A DNA stretch of 37,375 nt, taken from positions 1 through 37,375 of the forward strand of contig JABWAQ010000024.1 in NCBI GenBank assembly GCA_013360945.1. Reading direction: 5' to 3'. The notes below the pieces were generated by a model. It searched no databases. It saw only the letters and a list, made by a program, of their open reading frames with translations, and had not been told where the DNA came from. A program made the translations under genes and the position numbers. This DNA comes from Candidatus Brocadia sp. (GTDB lineage: Bacteria > Planctomycetota > Brocadiia > Brocadiales > Brocadiaceae). Shown in pieces: positions 17,747 to 25,840 of the stretch. The stretch's first letter is position 1. Each line of letters starts with the position of its first letter.

Positions 17747-19273
17747 TCAAGTAGTTTCGATCCTTGGGAATAAGGGTTTGACCTTTTGCGTTATGAAACC
17801 TTCCTTAAATCTTTGCTGAAGCTCCAGGCAAGGGGGACTGTTGTTTTCCAGGATGCCGAGTTGTCGTTGTATTTCAGCAGTGGTGTTAGGCATAAACGGA
17901 TAGATAAAAATGGAGATGTCTTTAATAGCCCTGGCTAATGTGCCGATGATTGCGGCAAGCTGAGGCCGTGTAGCGCTTGTTTTAGCCAGCGACCAGGGCT
18001 TCTTATCTTCTATGAATTTATTGACACGGCCTATAAATTCCCAAATAATCTCAAGCGCCCTGCTGAATTGGAGTTCATCCATTGCATGACCCATTTTTTC
18101 ATGGGTGTCCTGTGAAGCACTTCTAAGCTCATCATCTGTGATGGTGACCTCCGGGATGGTCCCGTTAAAATATTTTTCGATCATGGTTAATGTGCGTTGT
18201 AATAAGTTGCCCAGGTCGTTACCGAGATCGGAATTAATTCTATGAATAAGAGCGCTGTAAGAAAAGTTCCCATCTGAACCAAAGGGAACTTCTCTCAGTA
18301 AAAAATATCGATAAGCATCTGTGCCATAAGATTGAATGATACTGAGCGGGTCAATTGCATTTCCCAGGGATTTCGATATCTTTTGGCCCTCAATAGTCCA
18401 CCAGCCATGCGCAAAGATTTTATAGGGTAAGTCTATTTTCAGGGACATGAGTATTGCCGGCCAGATAACGCCATGAAACCAGAGAATTTCTTTTCCGATA
18501 ATATGGACGCTTGCAGGCCAGTATTTCTGGAATTTTTGTAAATCATCATCGTAACCTAATGCGGTAATATAGTTCAGAAGGGCATCAATCCAGACATAAA
18601 TGGTGTGGGTTTGATCTGCGGGAACCTGAATGCCCCATTCTACAGCAGAGCGGCTGATACTGATGTCTTCTACCGGAGATTTGATTCTTTGTAATAATTC
18701 ATTTCTTCTCGATTCGGGCTGGATAAAATGGGTGTGTTTCTCGTAATATTCGAGAAGGCGGTTCCGGTATTTTGATAATCTGAAAAAATAATTTTTCTCC
18801 CTTACTTTTTCGACTCCCCGGTTGCATTCGGGGCATTTCCCTTCTTTGAGCTGTGATTCAATCCAGAAGCTTTCGCAGGGGATACAATACCATCCTTCGT
18901 ATTCCCCCAGATAGATATCCCCGCTTTCATAGATTTGTTGAAAGATCTTTTGAACGCGACGGCAGTGACGCTCATCAGTTGTCCGTATGAAATCATCGTT
19001 GGAGATGTCGAGCCTGTTCCACAAAGTCTTGAATTTTTCCACCACGGTATTGACGAATTCTATGGGGGTTTTATTACAGGACTGTGCCGCCTTTTGGATT
19101 TTTTGCCCATGCTCGTCAGTTCCGGTCAAGAAGAATACGTCGAAGTGTTTGGCCCTTTTATATCTTGCCAGTACGTCAGCGGCAATCGTCGTATAAGAAT
19201 GGCCGATATGGGGCACATCATTGACATAGTAAATGGGTGTTGTAAGATAAAAGGTGCGTTTACTCAAGATCAC
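17747..19273 (-). CDS. metG: Methionyl-tRNA synthetase
   Basis: Class I aminoacyl-tRNA synthetase that charges tRNA-Met. The nucleotide-binding HIGH motif is at residues 22-25 and the second motif reads KISKS (family KMSKS). A zinc-type four-cysteine knuckle (CIPC...CPEC) sits in the connective domain, and the helical anticodon-binding domain is at the C-terminus. At 508 aa it lacks the C-terminal tRNA-binding OB extension of longer MetRS, which is normal for this subtype. The GTG at 19273 gives a 14-nt overlap with ricT. A TTG at 19267 is better spaced from the AAGGA motif and may be the true start. Confidence 0.94.
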   Translation of the reverse strand: MILSKRTFYLTTPIYYVNDVPHIGHSYTTIAADVLARYKRAKHFDVFFLTGTDEHGQKIQKAAQSCNKTPIEFVNTVVEKFKTLWNRLDISNDDFIRTTDERHCRRVQKIFQQIYESGDIYLGEYEGWYCIPCESFWIESQLKEGKCPECNRGVEKVREKNYFFRLSKYRNRLLEYYEKHTHFIQPESRRNELLQRIKSPVEDISISRSAVEWGIQVPADQTHTIYVWIDALLNYITALGYDDDLQKFQKYWPASVHIIGKEILWFHGVIWPAILMSLKIDLPYKIFAHGWWTIEGQKISKSLGNAIDPLSIIQSYGTDAYRYFLLREVPFGSDGNFSYSALIHRINSDLGNDLGNLLQRTLTMIEKYFNGTIPEVTITDDELRSASQDTHEKMGHAMDELQFSRALEIIWEFIGRVNKFIEDKKPWSLAKTSATRPQLAAIIGTLARAIKDISIFIYPFMPNTTAEIQRQLGILENNSPPCLELQQRFKEGFITQKVKPLFPRIETT

Positions 19274-20129
19274 AATCCTTTTCGCAGGGGCGATCGCACG
19301 CCGTTTCCTTTTGTCGCACGGGTTCTCTTACTCTGTCTATAATGTCATGGATGGACATATGGATCTTGCTTCCATTATGCAACTCAATGGTGACTTGCTG
19401 TTGTAATACGTCATAATTAACGACTTCTCCAATACCCTTTGCAGTTTTAACGATAGAACCTTTCTTTGGCAGATTGTATTTTAAATCTTCATAAACATTA
19501 TCTTCGTAACGTAAACAACACATGAGACGGCCACATCTCCCAGAGATTTTAGAGGGGTCTAATGTGGCTTTCTGATTTTTTGCCATTTTCATGGTGACAG
19601 GTTCGAGGTTTTTGAGGAAGGATCTGCAACACAACTCCCGTCCACAATGTTCGTAATCGGCCAAAAGCCGTGCCTCATCCCGAACCCCGATTTGTTTCAT
19701 CTCTATGCGCGCCTGGTATTCTTTTGCCAGATCTTTTACCAGCTCCCGAAAATCTACACGTCCACTGGCGAGATAATAGAAGATGATTTTTTTGGTTCCA
19801 AATAAGTGTTCAACGTGGGCCAGTTTCATAAGGAGCTTGTGTTCTTTTATTTTTCTTTGGCAAAATTTGAATTCGGCAGGAATTAAATCATCCGTTATTT
19901 TTTTTTGTTTTTCTTTATCATCAGTGGTTGCCTTGCGCAAGACTTCTCCAAGATTTTCAATGGAGGCATCATCTGCAATCTCTTTGACTTTTATGACGAC
20001 CTCGCCAAACTCTACGCCTCGATGAGAACGAATAATAACGGGGTCTCCTTTTTTCACGGTATTAAATGGTGCAAAAAAATCGGATGTGTTTTTTAAGACA
20101 CCGTATCGAATAGTCAGAATATATCGCAT
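19260..20129 (-). CDS. ricT: PSP1/RicT family protein
   Basis: Member of the PSP1 C-terminal domain family (B. subtilis RicT/YaaT). In Bacillus, RicT works with RicA and RicF in an Fe-S-containing complex that affects RNase Y and phosphorelay function. The signature cysteines are clear: C162, C167 and C168 in HCGRELCC, then C199, C204 and C205 in RCGRLMCC. The 289-aa length fits. No ricA or ricF homologue is in the window, so the partner set in this organism is unknown. It is first in an operon with metG; a similar ricT-metG neighbourhood is known in Firmicutes. Confidence 0.88.
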   Translation of the reverse strand: MRYILTIRYGVLKNTSDFFAPFNTVKKGDPVIIRSHRGVEFGEVVIKVKEIADDASIENLGEVLRKATTDDKEKQKKITDDLIPAEFKFCQRKIKEHKLLMKLAHVEHLFGTKKIIFYYLASGRVDFRELVKDLAKEYQARIEMKQIGVRDEARLLADYEHCGRELCCRSFLKNLEPVTMKMAKNQKATLDPSKISGRCGRLMCCLRYEDNVYEDLKYNLPKKGSIVKTAKGIGEVVNYDVLQQQVTIELHNGSKIHMSIHDIIDRVREPVRQKETACDRPCEKDCDLE

Positions 20130-20180
20130 GAAGGTATTTGGTAAAGGGGTATAAGGGCTTTTTTTAAATTATAAGTTCAA

Positions 20181-20209
20181 ATAATAGCAATTATCATATG
20201 TCTTGTCAA
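20181..20209 (-). promoter_or_regulatory. Promoter for ricT-metG-Minf_1886
   Basis: Minus-strand TTGACA (20209-20204) and TATTAT (20186-20181) with an exact 17-bp spacer. Initiation near 20174 gives a leader of about 45 nt. The fit to the housekeeping consensus is very good. Confidence 0.65.
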
Positions 20210-20372
20210 GATTCACGGTTTTTGGTAGTTTACTGTTATGTATAATAATTCCAATGAATTACACTTGCGCTACGAGTTTGGAATATGATAGTATCACTCA
20301 CCAAAAGGTAGTTGTTATTGAAAAAAGACACATCTTTCCCTTTGTATATGTAAAGTATTTAGGATATTGAAT

Positions 20373-20912
20373 ATGAGGTTGGCGATGAGAAAGTTTTTAA
20401 TAGGGCTGGTATCACTGATAGTTTCCATGATATTTGAGCATACGGTATGTGCTCAAGATTTATCGGATAAGTTGAATATGCTGGAGATCGTTATCTCAAA
20501 TCTGATAGCGAGGGTTGAGTCCCTGGAAAAACGCGTAAATGCTTTGGAAAAAAATCTTTCGATGGGTGTCTCAAAAGCGCCCAAAAAAGAGGTCGCTGGT
20601 ATGGAGACTTCGAAATCTTTTATAGCGGATGGCTTTGAAGACATTGGAAATGGATTTTTTGTAAGAAAGGTGCGGTTCAATCCATTTGGCGATAATGTAC
20701 TTTTTACCGGTGAGATAACTAATAGGTCGGAAAAGAACTATCGTTTTGCGAAATTTAAGTTAGAGATATATGATGATCGCGATTTGCTCGTTAAAAAAGA
20801 AGAATTTACGATACCAGATATTCCTAAAGGTAGTATAAAACCATTTGAAGCCATGCTTGTAGGGGTTGAAGCAGGTCTTATTCATAAATATGTGATTCGT
20901 GCGGTTGATTAA
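20373..20912 (+). CDS. Secreted coiled-coil protein with FxLYD-like C-terminal domain
   Basis: I do not recognise the exact family. A signal peptide (RKFLIGLVSLIVSMIF, cleavage probable near VCAQD) is followed by a short coiled coil (about 30-65; DKLNMLEIV...VESLEKRVNALEKNL). A linker leads to a C-terminal beta domain (about 95-178) with FTGEITNRSEKNY and a later LEIYDDRDLLV, resembling FxLYD-type sandwich domains. The protein probably works in the periplasm or at the membrane. I use the ATG at 20373; a TTG at 20367 and an ATG at 20385 (preceded by GAGG) are alternatives. It converges on resB with 35 bp between. Confidence 0.65.
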   Translation: MRLAMRKFLIGLVSLIVSMIFEHTVCAQDLSDKLNMLEIVISNLIARVESLEKRVNALEKNLSMGVSKAPKKEVAGMETSKSFIADGFEDIGNGFFVRKVRFNPFGDNVLFTGEITNRSEKNYRFAKFKLEIYDDRDLLVKKEEFTIPDIPKGSIKPFEAMLVGVEAGLIHKYVIRAVD

Positions 20913-20947
20913 GGAAGCAAGAAAATGAGGCACGCACTGTCGTCTCG

Positions 20948-21916
20948 CTAGTTGCTGATCGTCCTGCCGATAATTCTGATAAGTACGAGAATCATACCGA
21001 TAGAGAAGAAGAAGATAGTCACAAAAGTAAGTGGAATGCTGGGGTTGTTTTTTACGCCGACGAGAACGCCTGGCTCAGAAGCAACGTCAGCAAAAACAAT
21101 CTTTGTCCCCTGGATCACTTTTGCATTATTTTCCCCGATTGGTAAAAAAGTTTGTTGCGTTTCATTGTTTTCTGTCGTAGAAATTAATTTTACCACGGGA
21201 TAACGATACTGTGGAGGCGTATATAAATCGGCGACACGCACCTGAGTGCCGTTTGCATTAAAGGTTTCGTTAATCTTCAGATTGCAGGTGCGGTTGTCTA
21301 TCTTAAAGACCATGCTTGATGTGATCCAGCCGTAATCCTGCATGAGGATTTCGAAGATACCATGTTGCAACAGAACCGGATTGTTGTAACCAAGAGTGTC
21401 TGAGAATTCGATGCCATCTTTTCGGACCGTAACGGATGCCGTTATTATTTTAGGCATTCCATTGGGATATGAACTTGTCTCAAGGTTTGTAACCTTCATT
21501 TCAACGCCACCCAGGTCTGTCCACTCGCCTGCCACGGATACTGGAGGTTCCGTTGACGAATAGAGTCCACCAATGAGGTGTGCAATCAGGGTAATTACAA
21601 ATCCAAAATGTACGACTGATGCTCCATACAGGGGAATCTTCTTTACGCCGCCTTTTGCTTTTTTTATGATCGAGTCGAGGGTGCACAAAGAGGTATTAAT
21701 ACCATAGAGAATGCAGGCAAGGAAGAGGAGATAAAACCAGATATGAAGCGGGTCCTTGTGAATGAAAAAAAAGGAAATATCCTCACCGGAAAGTCCTGCA
21801 TATTTGCGGGGATTGAAGTTCATGATGAAACTGCCGATAATAAGCAGCCCGGTGACTGCAAATCCTATAATAATTCCTAGTTTTTGTGATTTAAATATAT
21901 CGTAGATCGTTTTCAT
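20948..21916 (-). CDS. resB: Cytochrome c biogenesis protein ResB (CcsB), compact form
   Basis: With CcsA, it forms the System II machinery that carries heme across the membrane and attaches it to CxxCH apocytochromes. Membrane segments are visible at about 11-31, 58-78 and 95-115 and near the C-terminus at 295-315. Between the last two is a large periplasmic domain, the usual ResB layout. At 322 aa it is short for ResB, many of which exceed 400 aa. It starts at ATG 21916, inside a 14-bp palindrome. It is the third gene of the leftward PPIase-ccsA-resB operon, 63 bp after ccsA. Confidence 0.85.
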   Translation of the reverse strand: MKTIYDIFKSQKLGIIIGFAVTGLLIIGSFIMNFNPRKYAGLSGEDISFFFIHKDPLHIWFYLLFLACILYGINTSLCTLDSIIKKAKGGVKKIPLYGASVVHFGFVITLIAHLIGGLYSSTEPPVSVAGEWTDLGGVEMKVTNLETSSYPNGMPKIITASVTVRKDGIEFSDTLGYNNPVLLQHGIFEILMQDYGWITSSMVFKIDNRTCNLKINETFNANGTQVRVADLYTPPQYRYPVVKLISTTENNETQQTFLPIGENNAKVIQGTKIVFADVASEPGVLVGVKNNPSIPLTFVTIFFFSIGMILVLIRIIGRTISN

Positions 21917-21927
21917 GGTATACCATG
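21914..21927. repeat. 14-bp palindrome over the resB start codon
   Basis: The sequence catggtataccatg is its own reverse complement and includes the resB ATG (21916-21914 on the minus strand). It could bind a dimeric protein or fold in the mRNA and affect initiation; chance is also possible. Confidence 0.35.
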
Positions 21928-21929
21928 GT

Positions 21930-21978
21930 AATCCCCCTCTTGCCTCCTTTTGTTAAAAGGGAATTTAGGGGAATTTTT
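21930..21978. repeat. Dispersed inverted-repeat element between ccsA and resB
   Basis: The left arm begins aatccccctcttgcctcc and ends tttt. The right arm (from 21955, aaaagggaatttagggg...) ends in attttt, with a 3-nt loop. The right arm closely matches the element at 9321-9343. Read on the minus strand, the element puts an AAGGAGG about 30 nt upstream of the resB ATG, opposite a CCCTTTT tract that could pair with it. Confidence 0.55.
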
Positions 21979-21979
21979 A

Positions 21980-22747
21980 TTATCGAAAACTGTGAGAACT
22001 GCCAATTAAAAAGCTGGTGCCGACGTATGTCATTAAGAGTATTAGAAATCCAACAATAGCCATAGGGGGTTTGAATCGTTTGGCCTCCTGCCAGTAATCC
22101 AGATGCAGGCACGTGGCGTAAAAAAACCATATAATCACAGACCAGACAACCTTTGCATCCCAGAGGAAATACGCTCCCCAGGCCACATATCCCCATAACC
22201 CACCAAAAATCATCGAGATTGAAAAGATAATAAGTCCATATTGAAACCCCGAGTCAATAATCTGATCATAGGGCTTCTTTTCGCCCGATGTGAAATAACG
22301 TGCTACGGCGGCAGCCATAGCACTAACCCACAGGGCATAACAAAAGAAGGAAAGTGGAACGTGCAATATATACCAGATCGTAAGCATCAGCGGCGGGGCA
22401 TAGCTTAATCCTTTGGGGAAAAATGCGGCTGCTACGAAAAAGCAATATCCAACCCCGAACAGGGACATACGATATATACGACTTTCCGTTTTAGCATTTA
22501 TGAGCAATATAATAAACGTAGCGGCGGTAAAGGCATTAAAGGATTCAAATTTATTGGTTAAAGGGAAATACTCTATCGATATGCCACGGAGCGTGATGGT
22601 TATAAGGTGAAGAACTACCATCCCCAATAAAATGGGGAAGCGCAGTTTCCATCGGGTGAATCCGAGACCCCAATAGGTTGAATAAACTATGAAGCAAAGC
22701 CAGTATAAATTTATAGATATTTGATTGAGAAAATGTGCGGTTTCCAT
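21980..22747 (-). CDS. ccsA: Cytochrome c biogenesis protein CcsA
   Basis: Multi-pass heme-handling protein of System II cytochrome c maturation and partner of ResB. The WWD-type heme-binding motif is at about 185-202 (WGYVAWGAYFLWDAK). Candidate heme-ligand histidines are H129, H215 and H252, the last in GSSHSF near the C-terminus. The TNKFESFNAF motif (64-73) is typical of the family. About seven or eight membrane helices are predicted by eye over 255 aa. The ATG at 22747 shares its A with the stop codon of the upstream PPIase gene, implying coupled translation. Confidence 0.9.
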   Translation of the reverse strand: METAHFLNQISINLYWLCFIVYSTYWGLGFTRWKLRFPILLGMVVLHLITITLRGISIEYFPLTNKFESFNAFTAATFIILLINAKTESRIYRMSLFGVGYCFFVAAAFFPKGLSYAPPLMLTIWYILHVPLSFFCYALWVSAMAAAVARYFTSGEKKPYDQIIDSGFQYGLIIFSISMIFGGLWGYVAWGAYFLWDAKVVWSVIIWFFYATCLHLDYWQEAKRFKPPMAIVGFLILLMTYVGTSFLIGSSHSFR

Positions 22748-23859
22748 TATTGCTGGGTAATCTCAATCTTTGCCTTTTCCCTCAGGTCCTTAATCAGGGT
22801 ATTCATCCAAAGGGCAACCAATTCTTCCCGCACCTTGTCTTTCACTTCGCTGAAACTTACATCCTTGGGAGACGTCTTTGCGGTAACCTTTATTAAGTGA
22901 TATCCAAATTCAGTCTTTACAGGGTCGCTAACTTTACCCACTTCTGTGGCAAATGCGGCCCTTGAGAACTCTTCTACCATAGCGCCATGCCGGGGGAAAG
23001 TACCTAATTCTCCACCAGTCTTTCCCGTTGGGCAGTCGGAATATTTTTTCGCCAGTTCAGCAAAATCAGCACCCCCATCAAGTTCTTTTTTAATGGCCTC
23101 TATCTTTGCCCTTGCACTGTCTATTTCTGCCTGCTCTTTTTTTCCCTTTGTGTCGATCAATATGTGGCTCGCCGTTACGGTTTCACCGTTAAAATTACTA
23201 ATATTTTTTATAAAATAATCCTCCATCTTTTTATCATCGACATCTTTGGACACATAGCTCTCGATTGCCGCGGACATATTGATTGCGGTTTTTAATTCAT
23301 CGATATTGCTGCCTTGAAATTCCAAAAACTGTTCCAGAGTTCTATCTTTCGTAGCGGGATTATTTTTTATATTATCCCGCATTTTGGCAATTTCTTTTTC
23401 TACTACTCCATCTTGTACTGTGAGTTTTTTTTCTACAACAAATTGCCTTAATAAACTCTGTGTCACGAGTTGATCGGTAATCTGTTGTTCCATAGAAACT
23501 AATGCGGCCGGATTTATGTGGTTTTTGAACCGATCCAGGATCTTGTCCAGGTCCTTGCGGAGAATTTTTTCGTTATTAACAGTAGCAATTACCTTGTTAG
23601 GATCCACCTTTTCCTTCTTGCCATGGACACTGACCATGCCGTGTCCTCCAGAGGCGCCATCTTCAGATGTCATTCCCAATCCATGCATTTTTTCCTTGTC
23701 TTCTTGCTGGAAGTTAACATTTTTGTGTATCTTTGCAAAGTCTTGTTCTGTTGTCTGGCTGCCTAATTGAGGGCTACCCGATTCGTTTTTCCCACAGCCA
23801 CAGATGGATAGTGCAAACAAACAAGAAAAAACTATGAAAACAGCGATTCCTTTTACCAT
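22747..23859 (-). CDS. Parvulin-type peptidyl-prolyl isomerase (SurA/PrsA-like), probable lipoprotein
   Basis: Extracytoplasmic folding factor that isomerises proline peptide bonds. The N-terminus is a signal peptide with a probable lipobox ICGC ending at C22, suggesting a lipid-anchored protein. Residues about 85-215 form a SurA-like N-terminal chaperone region (NNEKILRKDLDKIL onward). The parvulin domain is at about 222-322, with TASHILI, ADFAELAKKYSDCPTGKTGGELG and GYHLIKV. The family length fits (370 aa). It overlaps ccsA by 1 nt and leads the cytochrome c maturation operon, so it may help fold apocytochromes or ResB's periplasmic domain (inference). Confidence 0.9.
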   Translation of the reverse strand: MVKGIAVFIVFSCLFALSICGCGKNESGSPQLGSQTTEQDFAKIHKNVNFQQEDKEKMHGLGMTSEDGASGGHGMVSVHGKKEKVDPNKVIATVNNEKILRKDLDKILDRFKNHINPAALVSMEQQITDQLVTQSLLRQFVVEKKLTVQDGVVEKEIAKMRDNIKNNPATKDRTLEQFLEFQGSNIDELKTAINMSAAIESYVSKDVDDKKMEDYFIKNISNFNGETVTASHILIDTKGKKEQAEIDSARAKIEAIKKELDGGADFAELAKKYSDCPTGKTGGELGTFPRHGAMVEEFSRAAFATEVGKVSDPVKTEFGYHLIKVTAKTSPKDVSFSEVKDKVREELVALWMNTLIKDLREKAKIEITQQ

Positions 23860-23907
23860 AACTACTCCTTAATAAAAATAACTTTGGCTTGAAACAACAA
23901 AATTTAT

Positions 23908-24141
23908 CTACTCAGAGGGAGGTGAGATATGCGTCCTTCCATAATATTCAGTGATAAGCTTCAGGAGGTCTTCTTCTTTCAGGTTTGAAATGTAATCTAG
24001 TGCAATATCAATGAGAAGATTAACAGAAAGCCGCGGATTCTTTACAGTAATCTGACAGAGTGCCTCATAAATTTCAGGACTGATATCTATGGCAGTTTTT
24101 GGTTTAAACATAAGATATTTTTGCAATTTAATAATATCCAT
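23908..24141 (-). CDS. Small protein with possible ribbon-helix-helix fold
   Basis: 77 aa, no family recognised. The central segment (AIDISPEIYEALCQI, then SVNLLIDIALDYISNL) resembles the strand-helix-helix pattern of small RHH DNA-binding proteins, but this is a visual resemblance only. The ATG at 24141 has AGGG about 8 nt upstream. It lies 48 bp upstream of the PPIase-ccsA-resB operon on the same strand and could be cotranscribed, perhaps as a regulator. No toxin-like partner is adjacent. Confidence 0.5.
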   Translation of the reverse strand: MDIIKLQKYLMFKPKTAIDISPEIYEALCQITVKNPRLSVNLLIDIALDYISNLKEEDLLKLITEYYGRTHISPPSE

Positions 24142-24247
24142 AAAAGTACCCTAATAACAAATTACAAATTAAATAAGTTCCATAAATTATGGCGGCTTTA
24201 TCAATGATAAACCATAGCTGCATCTAATCCATACCCTAACCCGTATA

Positions 24248-24332
24248 TGGGCGAGGTGGGAGTCGAACCCACACAACCTTTTACGGTCAAAGGATTTTAA
24301 GTCCTTCGTGTCTGCCATTCCACCACTCGCCC
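24248..24332 (-). tRNA. tRNA-Leu (UAA)
   Basis: Read on the minus strand, the acceptor GGGCGAG pairs with CTCGCCC. The T-arm is GTGGG-TTCGACT-CCCAC. The anticodon loop within AGGACTTAAAATCCT gives anticodon TAA, and the long variable arm expected for leucine is present. The 3' CCA is not encoded and must be added. The length is 85 nt. Confidence 0.95.
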
Positions 24333-24419
24333 AATGATATTTTTTTTGATTATCGTTCGGTCATGGGCTCACATGAAATTCTTTATTCGAGTGAATTCGT
24401 GTCTGATATTCTTGCAAAA

Positions 24420-24492
24420 AGGCGGCTCTGGGATTCGAACCCAGGATAACGGTTTTGCAAACCGTGGCCTTAGTCCACTTGGCGAAGCCGCC
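24420..24492 (-). tRNA. tRNA-Cys (GCA)
   Basis: Minus strand: acceptor GGCGGCT pairs with AGCCGCC. The anticodon stem-loop is ACGGT-TTGCAAA-ACCGT with anticodon GCA, and the T-arm is CTGGG-TTCGAAT-CCCAG. The discriminator is U73, as expected for tRNA-Cys. The 3' CCA is not encoded. It lies 87 bp upstream of tRNA-Leu on the same strand, so the two may share a transcript. Confidence 0.95.
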
Positions 24493-24517
24493 GATTTAAC
24501 TATTAGTTGAAGCCTTC

Positions 24518-24546
24518 ATACTATCATGAAACAAAAGATAAGGCAA
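24518..24546 (-). promoter_or_regulatory. Candidate promoter for the tRNA pair
   Basis: On the minus strand, TTGCCT (24546-24541), a 17-bp spacer and TAGTAT (24523-24518). Initiation near 24511 would put the tRNA-Cys 5' end about 20 nt downstream, a normal arrangement for tRNA transcripts. Confidence 0.45.
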
Positions 24547-24677
24547 GAAGTTTTTTGAAGCCTCTGAAAGGATAAAAGTATGAGATTTTATCGCTGGGTA
24601 TCATGAGGATTTGGATTAAATAACCAGTAAATATAAAGAGAAGAAAAAGAACGAATGAAACGATTTGCAACAGACAA

Positions 24678-24706
24678 GAGGGGAGAAGGTGTCGACCCTC
24701 CCCCTC
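24678..24706. repeat. GC-rich inverted repeat downstream of the coiled-coil gene
   Basis: The arm gagggg (24678-24683) pairs with cccctc (24701-24706), and interrupted pairing continues inward around tgtcga. The A-run that follows on the plus strand would be a T-run before, not after, the hairpin on the minus strand. A standard terminator for the leftward gene is therefore not supported. Confidence 0.3.
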
Positions 24707-24751
24707 AAAAAAATCTGTATAAACACGGCATGAAATAAGTAGTGCAGGATT

Positions 24752-25594
24752 TTATTTTAAATTTTTTAGCGCCTTTTCCATTCTGGAAAGCAATATGCTT
24801 ACCTCATCCAGAGATAGGGAGGGCGATGTAACCCTTTCGCGCAATAAGGCAAAGGTTTTGTCCAACTCTTCTGCCGGAGGATTGCCAGATTCCATAAGTG
24901 GAAAATGGGGGCCTGATGTAGAAGAAGTTTCAGGAATAACCGATGGACCCGCCTCCTTAATCTTGGCTAGTTCTTTCTCTAAATTCTCTTTCGCCTTTTG
25001 GAGTCCTTCAATTGTCTTTTGCTTTTCTGCAATTTCCTGATCGGCAATTTTCTTTGCCTCTGTATAATAAACGAGCTGATTTTTTGTCTCGTCACTACTC
25101 CTCTTTATGTCATCGATTTGCAATTGAAACTTTTCGGATACGGTCTTGCTCTCAGATTCAATCGAAGTAAGCTGTTCTGCTAATTTGTTTCTTGCATTTT
25201 CTAATTCGGCAAGTTTACTTTGCTGTTCCTGAATAGTAGTTTGCAAACCACCGATCTGTACTCCAACTGCTGCCTTGATGGCGGCGAAAGTATCAACTTC
25301 CTTCTGTAATTCAGCAGCCTTTGCAGACAAATCATCCTTTTCGGTTGCACAGGTTGTTAATTTATCTTCAACCTCTTTCTTTGCAACTTCTACTTTATCT
25401 AAGTTTTCCATTAATTCAGGAACCTTCAAGACCTCTTTGCGTCCGGCGCCAAGCTGCCTTTCAAGGGCATGTACCCGTTCCTTTTGCAATCTGTACTTTT
25501 CCGTAACCGATACGGCAAAACCGACACACAGTAGTCCGAAAAGACCCACTAAAACGACCATAATTGCTTTTGCTTTCGTATTACAACTAGACAT
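24752..25594 (-). CDS. Membrane-anchored coiled-coil protein
   Basis: I do not recognise a specific family. A short cytoplasmic N-terminus precedes one membrane helix (about 11-31, IMVVLVGLFGLLCVGFAV). A long heptad-rich coiled coil covers about 35-215, rich in E, K, Q and L. A Pro/Ser/Thr linker (about 215-235) leads to a short helical tail (DEVSILLSRMEKALKNL). The length is 280 aa. The layout suggests a periplasmic or envelope structural or spacer protein. It stands alone, with the tRNA genes downstream and dnaE divergent. Confidence 0.65.
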   Translation of the reverse strand: MSSCNTKAKAIMVVLVGLFGLLCVGFAVSVTEKYRLQKERVHALERQLGAGRKEVLKVPELMENLDKVEVAKKEVEDKLTTCATEKDDLSAKAAELQKEVDTFAAIKAAVGVQIGGLQTTIQEQQSKLAELENARNKLAEQLTSIESESKTVSEKFQLQIDDIKRSSDETKNQLVYYTEAKKIADQEIAEKQKTIEGLQKAKENLEKELAKIKEAGPSVIPETSSTSGPHFPLMESGNPPAEELDKTFALLRERVTSPSLSLDEVSILLSRMEKALKNLK

Positions 25595-25756
25595 AGCAGC
25601 CCCCCTTTTTGATGTACTGTAGTTAAGTTCTTACATATAATTATGCAAACTTTTAGGTTATTTAAAGACAGTTTTGACAAAATCGAAACGCTGAAATGAT
25701 AGCAAAATATATGTCTGGTTTCAAGTAAAATTGTTATCAGTAAATTTGTTATCAAA

Positions 25757-25784
25757 TTGAGCTTGATTTTCTGAATGATATTAT
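25757..25784 (+). promoter_or_regulatory. Candidate promoter for dnaE
   Basis: TTGAGC (25757-25762), a 16-bp spacer and TATTAT (25779-25784). The leader would be about 50 nt. The region is very AT-rich, so chance matches are likely. Confidence 0.35.
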
Positions 25785-25840
25785 CATAATAAAACAATTA
25801 AGAAAGATACATCATAATTTTTAACCGAAGAGAACGATTT

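Noticed and set aside
24678..24706. GC-rich hairpin as terminator for the coiled-coil gene
   Set aside because: The T-run is on the wrong side for the minus strand, and no leftward gene needs termination at that exact site.
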